From: Rhabdornis inornatus
Taxonomy: Eukaryota > Chordata > Aves > Passeriformes > Rhabdornithidae
Reading direction: 5' to 3'
Assembly (NCBI GenBank): GCA_013397075.1
Contig: VWZS01001985.1
Coordinates: 186,001 to 250,000 of the forward strand
Length of the DNA: 64,000 nucleotides
The notes below the pieces were generated by a model that made no database searches, was not told where the DNA came from, and saw only the letters and a list, made by a program, of their open reading frames with translations. Both the position numbers and the translations under genes were made by a program. Positions 46,651 through 60,070 of the stretch are shown here, one piece after another. The stretch's first letter is position 1. Each line of letters begins with the position of its first letter.

Positions 46651-49600
46651 CCTCCTGCCCCAGCTGGGCTAAGACACCCACTTGTGCCTACTTGATTCCA
46701 GACAATTAATTTCAACAAACTCAGCATGTTTATCTGACTTCCCTGGTGCCATCACAGTGGGTCTGGGAGCACTAACGTTCTGCTGGGATATCAGAACCTT
46801 GGGAATGTCCTGGACTCTTCTCAGGATATTCCCTGCACATCTCCTTTGATGGGCAGCACAAATTCTGTTGTGTTCCTCCAGGGCCACAGCCCAATTCCAA
46901 ATATCAGGAGGCGTTTGCCTCCCCACAGAGCCACTCACACTGAAGTCTCTGCCATAGCAACTAAGCCAACAAACAGACAATAAACTGCTTTTTTTCTAAG
47001 CAGGATCCTGGTATTCAAACACAATGACTAAAATACTGCAGAGATTTCAGTATTGCAAATTCTCTGAGTGTATTAAAACACTTCCGTCTGGTGTATTTCT
47101 TTATAGCCGAGCTCTTGCAGGGAAAGGATTAAGTTGAAAAATCCTTAAATCTTTCTGTTTTTTTTTTAAATCTTGGTGTTTATGTGGAAAAATGCAAAAG
47201 AATATAAACTGCAGTTATACATAGAAGTATTTTTTAAATCTACAAATACTTTAAAAAGAGAAAGATAAGGGAAGAAAATGAAGGCCTTAGTGAAAGATCT
47301 GGATTGTATTTAATGTTAGCAAGAATTTGTGCACTTTGTAACTATTCTGGTTTCTATTATTTCTTAAGGTCCCAGCACATTTGGGGGATTACTTCTAATT
47401 TATTAGCATGTAAAAAAGTGCTCCTCAGGCCAAGGCAGAAGAGGATAACTTGGTGGGTTGGGGCTTTGAGATTTTTTTTTTGAGGCTTCGGACTGCAGAA
47501 GTGAGGAAGTCCAGGAGAGAATGGCAGACACGGTGAAGCACATCCTTCCAACCAGAGCAAGCCTCTCAATTCCAGCATGGTGAGGTTCTGGCCAGCAGTG
47601 AACATTGAAACCATGGCTTGCCAGTCAAGATATTCAATGTTTTAATATATTTTCAATATATATGTTTCAATATACTGAAACTAATATATTGGTTTCTTGA
47701 TTTGCTTGTGAAGAGCTCTTTGTTGATGTGCCTAAATAAGATGATCATGAAAATGGAAAACTTCCTCCCACGTGGTGCTGCCATCAGTGGGCTGCTGCCA
47801 GACTGTGACTTTGTGTCCTGTGAGGTCATGCACTGGCCCAAATTAGAGGTGACATTGCTGACAGCCTCCCAAAAGCTCTCCCCAAGAGCAGCCAGGCTTT
47901 GACTCCAAATTTAGGCCATCGTCTCCCCCTTATTAATTTCCTGCTTGGTTTGAGCACTGCAGAAACTTTGCTACACTGGCCAGAGCCACAGGATCAATAA
48001 AGCAGAGGAGGAAAGAACTGCATTCCCACCTGCCTTATCCATCACTGGCAAACCTGGCAGCTCAGTTCTGCTGCCCAAATCCCATTTTTTCACTTGACAG
48101 AAAGCTTCTCTTGGAGACCGCTGGGGGAGAGACCTAAAACCTTCTATACATTAAGGCAAGTGAATTGATACCCTGTCAGATGATGAGAACCTCTCTTCAT
48201 CTGCTGAGAGTTAATGATGATTTATTAGGCAGAACAGACAGGTCCCAGGACATATTTGCAAGGACTTGTCAATCAGAAAAAATTCCTCCAGAGATTTGGA
48301 CTAAGCTTATTTCATAGTTTTTACTTAGAAGACACGAGAGGACAGTGAGATTCAGTTTGAAGTACTTCTCAGATAACATGGAGCTTTAGAAAGATAAAAG
48401 GCTAGATGAAAAAAGACCTCTTAAGACCTCAGTACAATCCCATGTCATCCCAGAAATGCCACTGAAGAAACATGTATAAGTGAATAGGATTTGGGGGGTG
48501 GTAAAATAAACATGACATCTTGTAGAGAAGATTTCCAATGAAAAAGAAAGTCTGGAATTAAATCAATGCCAGGCATACTGCCTTAGATCTCAGTACAAAA
48601 TGCACCAAAATACCTTCAAATAACTCAACCTGGGATCTCAATATGTAAATTTCTGACACTCACATGTCAGATTCAGGGACCTGTTGATCCATCAGGGTAC
48701 GACTCTTTGCCCAGAAGTAAATGTCTCAATTTCTGCAAGTCACCTCAAAGTCAAGGGAAAGAAATAATTATTTTTAGGGTGTGCTCCTCTCAGTGTTAGC
48801 ACATCAGAGAGGTGAATCAGCCTAGACAAGCACCCACTCCTCCCTAGGGAACCAGGGCTCACTCAGTCCATAAGATGCATGAGGACTCTGAAGCTCAGAA
48901 GGGGCAATCCACCCCAAATGATCATCCCACTACTTGCCCAAGACTTTGGGGAGTCTTTGGGAGGTTGGACAAGCTTAATAAGCTTTCTTGAGTTTTAAAA
49001 CTGTCTCATCTGTCCTTTAGCTTTCCTCTTTTAGACCCATAGCTGTTGTTCAAGGGAGGTTGGAAGGCAGAGAGCAGTACCAGTCATCCTCCTGTAAAAC
49101 AGGGTTTGCAGGAAGCAGAGGCGTGCTTTGGGATGTGCACGAGGTACAGCCACAGAAATCCATCCCCATTCAGATCAGAGAGCACGTGCAGTGAGGCCAT
49201 TCTCCTTTCACTGTGTCCAGACTGACACTTAAGAGGCCCAACAGACAAAAGTGAATGGGAAATGCTTCCCATACCCAATAACCTCTCTGAAAGACCAATT
49301 TCACATTTATTATGACCCATGACTATCTGCCCAGAAGGAGGAGGCAGAAGGGTGGACAGAGCAGCAGCAGTGTTTAAAGCTCTCAGCAGAGAGTCTCCAC
49401 AGGAGATGAAAGCAGCAGATATTTAACTTGGACACGGGTTTTGCACACCTCCAGCTCTCTGACCACAGGAAAGTGCTTGTGCCCTGCTCCCTCGAGAACC
49501 TTCTCCAGCTCTCACCTACCCCTCCATTGGAACAGACAGCAAGTGGGTGGCTCCTCGGGGTGTGGGAGAGCAGCATTAATCACCTTGGAAAAATCCTCAT

Positions 49601-52600
49601 ATTTTCTAGTAACAACCTGTGCAAAAGCAGAGCTCTGCTGCAGCATCCCTGTTTGCTGAGATTTATAGCAGAGCAGCAGGAACCTGCTCCAGGCTGCTGC
49701 AAGGCCTCTCACACCGTGCTTTCAGCTTAGAAACACAGAGCAGAATCTGCCTTCCCTGCTTGAATTATGAATATAAGCTTTCTCTTTGTACTCCTTTAAA
49801 ATGAAAATGAAGCATTTCAAAGAAGGGGGCCAACATTTGCAAGCCTTTTTTCACTCTAGAAGAGGTGAAGATAGAAGAGGTGAACCCTACAATGGCAAGA
49901 GACACACACTATGGGATTAGAAGTGAAGAGAAAAAAGCAGGGTGTCCTACCAAAGGGACTGTGTGTGTTCTGATCTCTGCAGCCCCCCAGGATCTTTCCC
50001 AGCAGCAAGACAAGATCCAGCTCTACAACAGCCCAAGTCATGAGACAAAACTTCCTGACACCAATTTTGTTTTCCTTGCAGGACTGCATGTTCCCTCAGA
50101 GCCACCTCCCCAGAGAGCCCTGCAGTGACAGAAATTGTGATCCTCCCTGCACCCGTGGGGAGCTCAACCCTCCCATTGCAAACCAGAGCTCAGCACTCCC
50201 CATCATGGGAAGTTATGTCAGCCCCAGCACTGGGTTTTGGGGTCAGGTGCCAACCACCAGCTTCTCTAAAATTGAAAAGAATTCATTCATACTCAAACCT
50301 CAGTTTTGGTATGTCCACACTACACTACAAGGTAATTAAAAAAACTGGAGAATCAGTAAAGGATGAAAAAAGACCTGCACTTTCCTCCACAGTCTGATGG
50401 ACAGATGGGTTCTGCTGCATATCTCTCTCCTCTAACTGGATTTACTTGTGCAAACTTAACATTTTTGTGTCTGCAATAGAGATTTTCTTCTGTCCTTGCC
50501 CCCTGCAGTTTCCCAGCCCATTTCTCATTGTCATTTGAGCAGAACTATACTTCCATGGAAAGTTTATCATCACAGAAAGTAAAAGGCAGGGAGGAGAAAC
50601 ACCCACTGTTCAGACTAATGGCTCAGCTGATTGATGCCAGAATGCAGCATCAGCTTGATTTGGTTGCTTCAGCATTTGCTGTCACTTGGCAGAAAGTTCC
50701 CCCACTCCAAAAAGGTGCTTAATAAATACCTTCCAGCTTCCCATTAGTGGGCATTAAAGGGCATCTTGTGGGAGCACTTGTCCTATAATGTTGAAGTATG
50801 AAAGCAATCTGTTCACATCTGTCTAATCTGTGACCAGCAAAGGTGAGTCCAAGCTCCAGGAAACAGCCCTTGTTACACCTGGGCTGCATCTCTTTGCCTG
50901 CACTGCCTGTAGTTAATGTTGATTATTACCTTGCTCCTCACCTCACTGTGGGTAACAGCTCATTGTGGGGAAGTCCCTGCTGAGTTTCAGAATTTTTATA
51001 GACCCCAAGAACCTGTTTAAAGGGAAATATGTGGGGGTAAAATCTCACTCCAGCCAGTCTCTGACATGTGGATGAACCCAGGATGTGCGGGAGAGGGAAA
51101 TGCAAGGAAGCAGCCTTGAGGGAGCAGTGCGAGGGCTGAACCAGAAGGAATGACATGACCATGTATAGGTAACATCCTATGAGCCATAGAATCTGCTTCC
51201 ACATGTTTAATCACTTCCAGGGAAGATAAACAAGTCCCTGTGATAGGATACACAGGATAATCCTTCCAAAGGAGGAGATCCACATCACTGTGCTTTAAAA
51301 GATTACAGGACTCTCCAAAAAGAAGATACTGCCATTGACCCAGGTGTAATGAACAGCTTCCTTCTGGCCTGGATGGATCTTTGTAATCTACACTGCTTTT
51401 GGCTTCATGCTTTTCTTGTTTTTATTTTAGATTTAGTGCTCATTACAAACACCTTGCCAAGAAGGGGAGTGTGAGCCCTGGGATTTAACACCTTTGGTGC
51501 TCCTGCAGCTCTGCCACAGGGACAAAGTCGGGTATTGTACAGCGCATTTGCTTTTCTCTCCCTTTTTTTGTTTAAATTAAACTCTTTGTATAAATAGTCA
51601 TTCTGTCTGATTATATAATCTCCCACATTTAGATCGTCTGTGTTGCAACCATGGCAACTCCCAGAGCTGAGCACATTCGGTTCAAATTTCTTTCTAAATT
51701 TGCTGATGAGGGTGAAGAAACAGCTTTGGAAACCCTTCTCAGACAACCTACATTTGTTCTTTGCTTGTAAAGCTCAGTCCAGCTTGGACTGACAGGAACC
51801 AGCACCCCAAAAAAAGTTAAAAGCAAGTGTCCATCCCTTTCCAGCTTAAATGATTGAATCTCTGGTACTAGCTATGGATAAGAGCAACATCATCAAGGAA
51901 AATAATTATCTAAAGTTTCTTTAACTAAAATTAAGCAGGAGGATTGAGCAGTGGTGGAGCAGGAGAATGACATCTCCCATGCACAGAGCCTCTCCAGTGA
52001 ACTTCAGCTGTCATTTGAAAACCAATACTGAAGATAAAAGATTCCAAAATTATCTTCTAGAGTGGCTAATAAGCCATCTGAGAGTGATATTACCTGACTG
52101 GAATCCTGATATTTGCTCCTAATTTTCTCACTGCAGAATGTGACTCAGTGGTTCAGTGAAGTGGAGCAGCTCAGCCGCAGAATTATGGAGCCTTTGGTCA
52201 CACTGAAATAATTCCAGATTATAGTCTGATACTGAAACCCCAGCTAAGACTGCCAGCCCCACCTCTTCCCATGTTCTGCATGGATTTTGCAAAGGGAAGG
52301 TAAAGCAAGGCCCCACACTATGTGCAAAGTGAGAACAGCAGAAGATTTTAAATAACAAGTTTGAAAAAAAAAAGATGTAATTAGGTAACTTTTCTAATCA
52401 ACCATTGTGATCATCTACTGTATTTTTGCTATTTATATCAGAATTCTTGGTATTGCCTGCAAAGGGGTGAATCAGCACAATCAGGCCTTTGTTTTCCTTA
52501 TGGCATAAATACTCCAGATGAGACACGGAGTCAGATTTTCAAGTAACGTGACTGAAAATGTTCAATACTGATCACAGCTGCCAAAACGTGCCACGAGCCA

Positions 52601-54807
52601 CAATGAAATGCAGTGATTTTGCACTTGAAGCACTTCCAGATTTACTGGGACTGAAATCCTACTGTATTAGGTATTGAATAAATCCTGTGGTCAAATTGGA
52701 GAAGTTAAATTTTGCATATGCCATTGCCCATCTGTTTTGCAGAATTGGCTTCTTCTGTAGCAGCCCAGGCTGGTGGACAGTGCCAGATATGACCTGAGAG
52801 ATTGCAGACTGGTTTTGGTCTGTTTATAAAGCTGCCTCACAGTCTAGAGATTGATATCCTTACACAATGTGACGAGACCTGTAATCCAATTGAGGGAACC
52901 AAAAAATATTCCTTCATACTCTATTTAAATCTTCACGGCAATGAATGAAAGCAAAGGTTTCACACTTTAGAGCTTGTACAGAATTGAATCTCTTGCTTCA
53001 AATGGATATTTACAACAATAAAAGGCCCAGCCATGCACAGACAATTCATGCTACAATTACACTTACCAAAGCAAGTGGCAATCAATAGCTCATGTAGACA
53101 CTGATTTTGATTATACTTAATCGATGGTGATGATAATAACTTACTTATATCAATTAATTTCTTTCATTTGGATCGTAATTGCTATACCAAAGAGTCCTAG
53201 AAACTGTAAAGCAAGGTCCCATATTTTTTTCTCAGATTAACACGAGGTTTGACACCATCAAGCGCTGGTTTGATGCTGCAGGCTGGAGGGAGAAGAGAGA
53301 TTAAATGCAATATTTAATTATGTACATTTGAAACCAAATAGGGGAAACATAAGACAAACAGGTTGCCGAGTTTATGCATTAACAGTAACTTGTTGCATTA
53401 ATTTGGTTTCTCAATGCTGATTTCTAATTCCTGTTTCATTATGTGAGGAGAAGGAATACATTTAGCCAGAGCTAAATACTTTTGTGGAGATGCTGGACTC
53501 ATTTTAAATGTGCCTATTCTCCTAACTGTAGACAATGGATCTCTTTGTTATCTTCTTCCTTGCCTGATAATCCCATGGAGAACTGAATAAACTCAGACAT
53601 TCCAGGGAATAACAGGAGCAGAATCAGCCTGGCATATTCACAACCCACAGGGATTCGGCACAAGGTGGGGAAGGCGTTTAAATAAGCAAATAAAAAGCCA
53701 CCTGAGCCTCCTTTGCAGGATAATGTGGCAGGAACGTCTCTGGGAGCCGAGTAAACAAATGAATTAATAGGAGTCGTAGCCTCTTGTTTGGTATTATTCA
53801 TTCTTCTTTATTAGGTTGCTCCCTGGAAACCTGGGTAAAATTTGGCTATGACTTTCTTTTTGATTTTCTGTGCCCAAATCGCCCCTTTAATGTAATCTTG
53901 GAACCTTTTAAAGAAGTCTGTATTCACAGGCCACTCTGTACTTATTTCCATTTGAAAGGGCAGCTGGTGCAAATCCTGGCTGGAGCAGCTCGGTGGGGTG
54001 GCCATGGCTGGTTTGAGTTTCAGTCATGAAAAGGAAAAAACGGGAGAGGTAGGAAGGCTGGTTCAGACTGAAAATGCATTCCAGGTATCCAGTCTCGTGG
54101 GTCAGGGGGAAGAGGGAAGAGAAAAGCTCCTCCATCCCCCAGTTGTGCCTGCTGACACTGCCTAGCCCTGCCCAGGCTCACAAGGAGACACCTTTATCCC
54201 TGCCCTGGAGCTCTGCTCTGCTGCTTCAGAATTAGGAAGCAAATCCTGCAGAGTTTGGGGCATTTGCTGCTGGTGTGTCTAGGAGAAATTAAACAACATA
54301 AAGTCACTTTTTGTTTTCTGGCCATTTTTTCAAGCCTGTGTCCTTCTCCCTGTACCCTGCCTGTAAAGGACTTGCCAGCCACAAACTGATGGAAGGGGGT
54401 TTAAAATAAATAATAGCAATGTCTGCTTGCAAGTGCTCTGGGTGTAGGTCTACAGCATTTGTTTAACCAAGACACAGCCCTATTTTAAACTTTTTACATA
54501 AATACAGTCTCTCTGGGTTAATTTCTATAATTTGTATTGCCCCACTAGTCTGGCACATTCCCTTTCTTGGAGAAATTCAATTAAAAGATAGCATTAAAAC
54601 GGTGGTTTTGATATTTGTGTGGCTTCTTCCACTTTTTGTTACTACACATACCCCTTGCTATTGCACCAGCAGTGCCTTTGTAGGGCAGGGCTCTGTGAAT
54701 GAGATGCCTTGTCCAGCACATCATCTCCTGGGACATGAGGTAAATAGAAAGGCAAGTCTCAGTGTCCAGACCTAATGCAGTCTTTTGGCAAAACCTGTAT
54801 TTTTCTG
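46651..54807. other. Long single-copy non-coding stretch
   Basis: About 8 kb with no recognised transposon. The 103-codon minus-strand frame at 46669-46980 has a balanced composition but no known domain. 47636-47695 is AT-rich with repeated ttcaatata-like words. A 13-bp word (tagaagaggtgaa) is repeated at 49857-49869 and 49872-49884. The stretch at about 53100-53470 is AT-rich and repeat-free and could be conserved non-coding DNA. Confidence 0.5.
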
Positions 54808-55368
54808 TGTCTTAATCTCAGTGTAAGATGTGACCACAAGTATGTATTCTATCACCATTTCATAAGCTGTTAAAACCAGGTGGGGTGGTGTTCTTGATCT
54901 CTTCCATGATTCATCCCTGGTAACTCCCTCTGGGGGATGTCTTCTGTTAATGGGCCATCAAGTTTCACTGCATGATTCATAAATTCCACCACCCCACTGA
55001 GAGATGCTCCTCCCAGGGGGAGGAACCAAGCATTCCTACCTGGATATAATCTGAGTTTGGAACTCCACAAGCAGCCTTATCCACTGGATTCCCAGGTGGC
55101 AAGAATTACATAACCACCACTGGACCTTCAGGGGAAGACCAGACCCTTCTCCAGAATCACCACTTCAACAGAAGCACATCTATCCCTTCAATAGGACTGC
55201 AGCTACCATTTAATCAGACTGCTACCACCACCCTGACCAACAGGGTATCAGGTTGTATCCTGACTCTGTCAGTTTCAGACAATGTTTTCTGCCTTTATTT
55301 TCATTTTCCTATTAAATTGTAGTTCTAAGTTGGAATCTCTCACTGGTTTGCTTTCAAACTAGTAAGAA
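54808..55368 (+). mobile_element. Diverged LTR related to the one at 38745
   Basis: Starts tgtcttaatctcagtgtaag and then follows the outer LTR at 38745 block by block: gatgtgaccacaag, ttctgttaatgggccatcaa, gagatgctcctcccaggggg and ccactggattccca. The promoter-position box is ATATAAT (about 55044-55050) and the polyadenylation-type signal is ATTAAA (near 55311-55316). After that the two copies differ: this one has a shorter end (ctcactggtttgctttcaaa). The nested insert of the other copy is absent. No clear target duplication was found, so the right border is approximate. Confidence 0.88.
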
Positions 55369-57193
55369 ACGTGTCAGAGCAGTCTCATGATTAGCTGCAG
55401 AAGAGCACACTCATTAGAGTCTCTCAGGAAGCTGCCCTGCCTTTCACTAGGAGCCAGCTTGCTTCTCTCAAAATGTTCAGCAGGAAGGAGTATTTCACTG
55501 GGAAATATTTCAGTGCTGCTGCTGCTTTAGATTGCCTCAGCCATGCTGGCCAAGATCCTGCAGTGAACACAGCTCAGGTAGAGTCCAAGAGCAAACCACT
55601 CCTGAGGAGGCAGAGGAGAGGATGCTGCAGGGCTTGGGTGCTGAATTAGCTCAGTACCTTCCCAAAGTCACCACAGCACTAAAATCCAGCTGTAAACAAA
55701 TTATAAAATACAATTAAAAAAAAAAAAAAGCAGTGGTTGTTGCCATCAGGAACTGAACATTTTCTGTTGCAATCAGTAAGGCAGAGAAAATACTGGACTA
55801 TTCCCAGAGTTTCTCACTCTGAAAGCAGGAACAGAAAGAACTAGTAAAATTACTATGGTAATTTCCTATTTTCTAGCTACACAGAGGCCATTTGGCTATC
55901 CTGGTATCATAATAGTTGGTAATTTTTGAGGTTTTAATGGGTACTATAACATTGGCCCAATAATGCTGCCAAAATCAGCAGGCAAAGACCAGAGCTGTTT
56001 GGACATTCACTGTTATTATGAGAGGACCTTACAAAAGGAATTAGTTTATGTAACTCATATTTCGTGAAAGCAAATGAAATCTCAAATGTCCTGTAATTAT
56101 AAGAATTATTTCTGCTTGATGTTTAATTACTCTCCCTAATGATCCAGCAGCACTGTAATGGACAGGTAAAGCTTGGATTAAATTCTTTCTCGTGTAATTT
56201 GGTTTCTAAAGGAGGACATAGGTTTTGGTGTTTGTGGCAGCAGCTGATTAAGTAATGTCACAATTTCCATGAATTGCAAAATGTGATTAGTTGTGGCTAT
56301 CCTGCTTCTGCAAATCACTGCTCATGTCACAGAAATGTGACTTGGGCTGTGCACAAAACTCTTGCTCCTGGAAGTGTTCCTGTGGATGTTGAGTAAAGCA
56401 CAAGTAAATGATTACTGCTGTGATAGGTGATTATAATGAGAGGTCTGGGGTGAAAGGAACAGTCCATTAAGATCACCTGGAGACAGAATTTAAAGCAATT
56501 TGCATGAATATGTGAAACTGATTTAAATGAAGCAAAATACAGTGTTTTGATTTTGGGTACTTTAAAAGGTAGAGAAAAAATAGAAGGAGAGTGATGGAGC
56601 TAGAAAAGGACCTTGCCACCATTTACAAGGCAGGAGGGATAGTAGAATTGACCCTCCTGGTCTTATATACCAAGTGTTAAAAGTCTCATCCAAAATTACA
56701 GAATTTCAGGTTCAAATCCTTCATTGCACCAATTTAGGGCAGCAATTGTACCCAAATAATCCTGCTTTTTTTATGAGAGCATCGCAGTGATAGGATGGCA
56801 AACCCTCTGCCACAGTTCTGTGCCTCTCACCACCCATGGCTCCAGCCTGGGGGCTGGGCACTCATGCACAGAGAGTGCATTTTGGTTCAAATCCATGTTC
56901 AAATTAAGAGCATCTAACTCAGCTTTAATCCTGCAGGTCAAACAGCCCAGTCATAGCCACAACCTCACCTTAAGACCCAGCCCAGGACGGATGATGAACT
57001 CCTTGATGCTTCCATGGAAGTAAAGCTTACATGGTGTCACCACACCCACCTGTTTCGGTGTGGGAGCCAAGACTGTTTTTAACTGTGTAAAATCCTCACC
57101 CCAGGCAGCTCAGAATGAGCACAAGCAAGATTCCTAAACCAAAAACTGACATTGGAGAACCACAGACATTGATTTGTTGTGATCCTGATTTAA
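55369..57193. other. Non-coding DNA, no gene recognised
   Basis: About 1.8 kb of unique sequence with an A13-like run at about 55716-55728. No genes or repeats recognised. Confidence 0.55.
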
Positions 57194-57341
57194 TCATAGA
57201 AACACAGAATTCTCAAATCATTTGAGTTGAAAAGGACTTTAAAGACACCTTGTTCCACCCCCTGCCGTGGGCAGGGACACCTTCACTGTCCCAGGCTGCT
57301 GCAAGCCCTGTCCAGCCTGGCCTTGGACACTTCCAGGGATG
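57194..57341 (-). mobile_element. CR1 LINE 3' tail
   Basis: The plus strand shows atcatagaaacacagaattc, tgagttgaaaaggactttaa, then ccctgccgtgggcagggaca and cctggccttggacacttcca. About 150 bp of minus-strand CR1. Confidence 0.93.
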
Positions 57342-59954
57342 AAAGAGAAACAAAGCACAGGAATTCCTGAGTCAGAAATCAGGAAGCAACACCAGAAGTA
57401 GAGCATTCCTCAAATTTTCTGTTCCAGTACTGAGGGCAACACTAAGGTTCAGGCTCATCAGCACGTTTTGTGTGAGTCTGATGATATGGCAAAATGTCAC
57501 ATACTTCAGCCTAAGGAAAATGTGAAATATGGTCTGTGTGTCTATCTTGCAAAAACTTGTCCTGAAGCCCAGGGAGCTGGGGGAGGACCAAGGACCACAC
57601 AGCCAACATGGGCAGAAAAGACACACTACCTGTGCTCCAGTACCTGAGAAACTGTTACTTAAGAAAAATAAAAATACTGTTGAGGACCTGCTGCTCTGTT
57701 GCCCAGGTCTGAGAGGAAACAACCTGTTCAAGCAGAATTCATCCCTGCAGCTGGCTGGTAGTTTTGCAATACAAAACTAATTTTAATACCATCAGAATTC
57801 TCCCAAGCTGCAGGTGAATCTAAGATGCAGAAATGGAGCCAGGTTTCATTTTAGTTTGAAGTATCAAAAGTGCTGACAATTAAAGTTAATTGTATGAATA
57901 AGCTCCTTAACGGAATGCACTGCTGGGCTTTCATCCAGCTGAGTGCTGGCAGGAAAAGGGAAATCCATATGCAAGGACCCTGCCAATGTCCCACAGCCTG
58001 GCAGAGCAGGCCCTTATCACTGTTTAATAGAAACATGTAAGGACCCTGATCTCCCTGCCTTTCCAAGGAAACTTCATTTTTCTCTTCTGTGAAGTGTTTC
58101 ATTAATGGTGCTCATCCTCAACAACCTGCTTCTTCCTTGCCACATTTTCTTGAAGTTAAATTTTAGCAAAAACATTAAATCTTTTCATAAGGTGTAATTA
58201 TTGGCTTTGGCTCTACCTGTACTAACAATAGGCATGAAAACTCTGAACAAAGAAAGGCCCAATATAATTTTTTTTCTGGAGATATCCTTTCTGAAATATT
58301 AATGTTTGTTCCCTCTAGGGTGGCACCTTTATTTGCTGTTTCTAATGCAACCAGTTTGTTACTGTACCTGCCTCTGCAGCAAGGACTGCAGGGAGCAAAT
58401 ATGTTCCTGGGGCCCAGGGGTCAGTTCTTTCCTATTTCATTTCTCTTTTGTTTAATTTTAATTTATTTTCCCTTACTCTAACACATATGGAGATCTGAAA
58501 GCAACTATTTGGGTTGAATAAATCTCAATACCATTACCAATAGTTGGATATAGCCTCAGCAGGGACTTCTGTGACACTTCAAACCCACCTATTTTCATTT
58601 TCACATAACGCAGCCTTAAGGAAGGGACAACTGACCAACACTGCACTGTGAAACTCAGAATTTTTGATCCATGAATCAACAGATTTTGTTTCCATGTCTT
58701 CTCATATGCTGTGATTTTATCACATTCTTGTAATTACTAATGGGACAAGTCCAAACCCCAGACCAAATGTCACAAGGCTGTGCAAGATTCTTGTGTTAAT
58801 CAGTGATTTGTTTGTGACTCTCATGGTGAGGAATGTCCAAAATATCTATTTCACATCTGTGATCTGTGGCAGAACTGAATCCATTCCCACCCAACAAAGA
58901 ATCCCAGAGCCCTCACCCATCAAGACAAAGGTTTTGATTGGAATAGGGGATAAAAATATGGTCCATGGGGAAGTTTGAGGAGTCAGGAGATTTGGACACT
59001 GTGAGTGCTACAGAAAGCATTAAATATTCCAGAAAGAAAAGCTCAATTCCAAGGCAAAACAAACCCCACAAAGTTGAAAACTGAAACCTTTAACCTGGGC
59101 TGGTCAGGATAAAAAAATTCCAAGTCCAGTCCCACTTTCTGTAGTGGTGGATTTATCTTTCCTTTGCTTTGTACTTCTGTATGTGGTACCTGGAATTTCA
59201 GTGAGCTTTCAGCTTGATTTTAATGTGTTTTAGAACAAATCAAACCCACTAAATTGATTAATGAGGATTTACGGCGTTTTAATTATGGAGTGTGGTTTTG
59301 AATGATTTAAAGTCTGATATGAGCTCAGAGCAGCCCAAGATTCGGCGAGGAAATGAGAAACATGACATTTTGAAAAGGAAACCAATTTCCCTTAACTTAA
59401 ACTGTTGCTCATATAAACCAAATTATAAATATACTCTATGACTGTAATGCTACAGAGGACAGCTTACGAAAATATGATTAGTAGTGCAATTTCCTTAGGT
59501 TTCAGATCCTTTCTTCTTTTCTTTGCCAGCTTTAATGCAGGAAAAATCAACATCCTCCCTCCTCACCCACCCATCTTTCTCGATGAAAATAAAGCAACAA
59601 ATCAAATCTGCAGGAGAGCTTGGGGATATCCTGGTAAAATTCTGCTGTACAAAGAGAACTCATGACAAGGGGGTATAAAAGAAAATACAAGTGTAGAAAG
59701 GGTCAAGGAACAGCTGTGATCCCAAGGTTCTGCCTCACCTCGTGCCACAGTTCAGCTTGGATTGACATCCACAGTTTCTAAGGGGAGCAAAAACAGAGAT
59801 GTGGCAACATCTTTTTGTGCTCCAAAGACCACCCCTCTATCATCTGGCATTCAAAGGGGCATCAAATGGGAAAAACACATTAAAGACACCAGGAGCTTCC
59901 TTTGAAACACCTTCTGTGGCTCAGGCACAACATCAACAAGAGCAGAACCTAAAG
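57342..59954. other. Non-coding DNA, no gene recognised
   Basis: About 2.6 kb of unique sequence. Short reading frames only (longest about 119 codons, minus, 57372-57731). No repeat family recognised. Confidence 0.55.
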
Positions 59955-60070
59955 AACCACCAATAAAACCTATTTTAGTGGTGGTTAAATTAATAAATAA
60001 ATAAATAATACTAATACTACTAGTACTACTACTACTAATAATAATGGTGGTTTAATAAAATTAAACCACC
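59955..60070. repeat. Compound microsatellite flanked by inverted-repeat arms
   Basis: The core at about 59988-60045 is an AATA tract followed by ACT/AGT trinucleotides and AAT units. To the left, AACCACCA (59955-59962) pairs with TGGTGGTT (59979-59986). To the right, GGTGGTTTAA (60046-60055) pairs perfectly with TTAAACCACC (60061-60070) over a 5-base loop. The four arms are all versions of one word, so several hairpins or a larger fold are possible. Confidence 0.9.

Noticed and set aside
46669..46980. 103-codon minus-strand frame with balanced composition
   Set aside because: No known domain and no supporting context. A single frame of this length is expected by chance in 64 kb.
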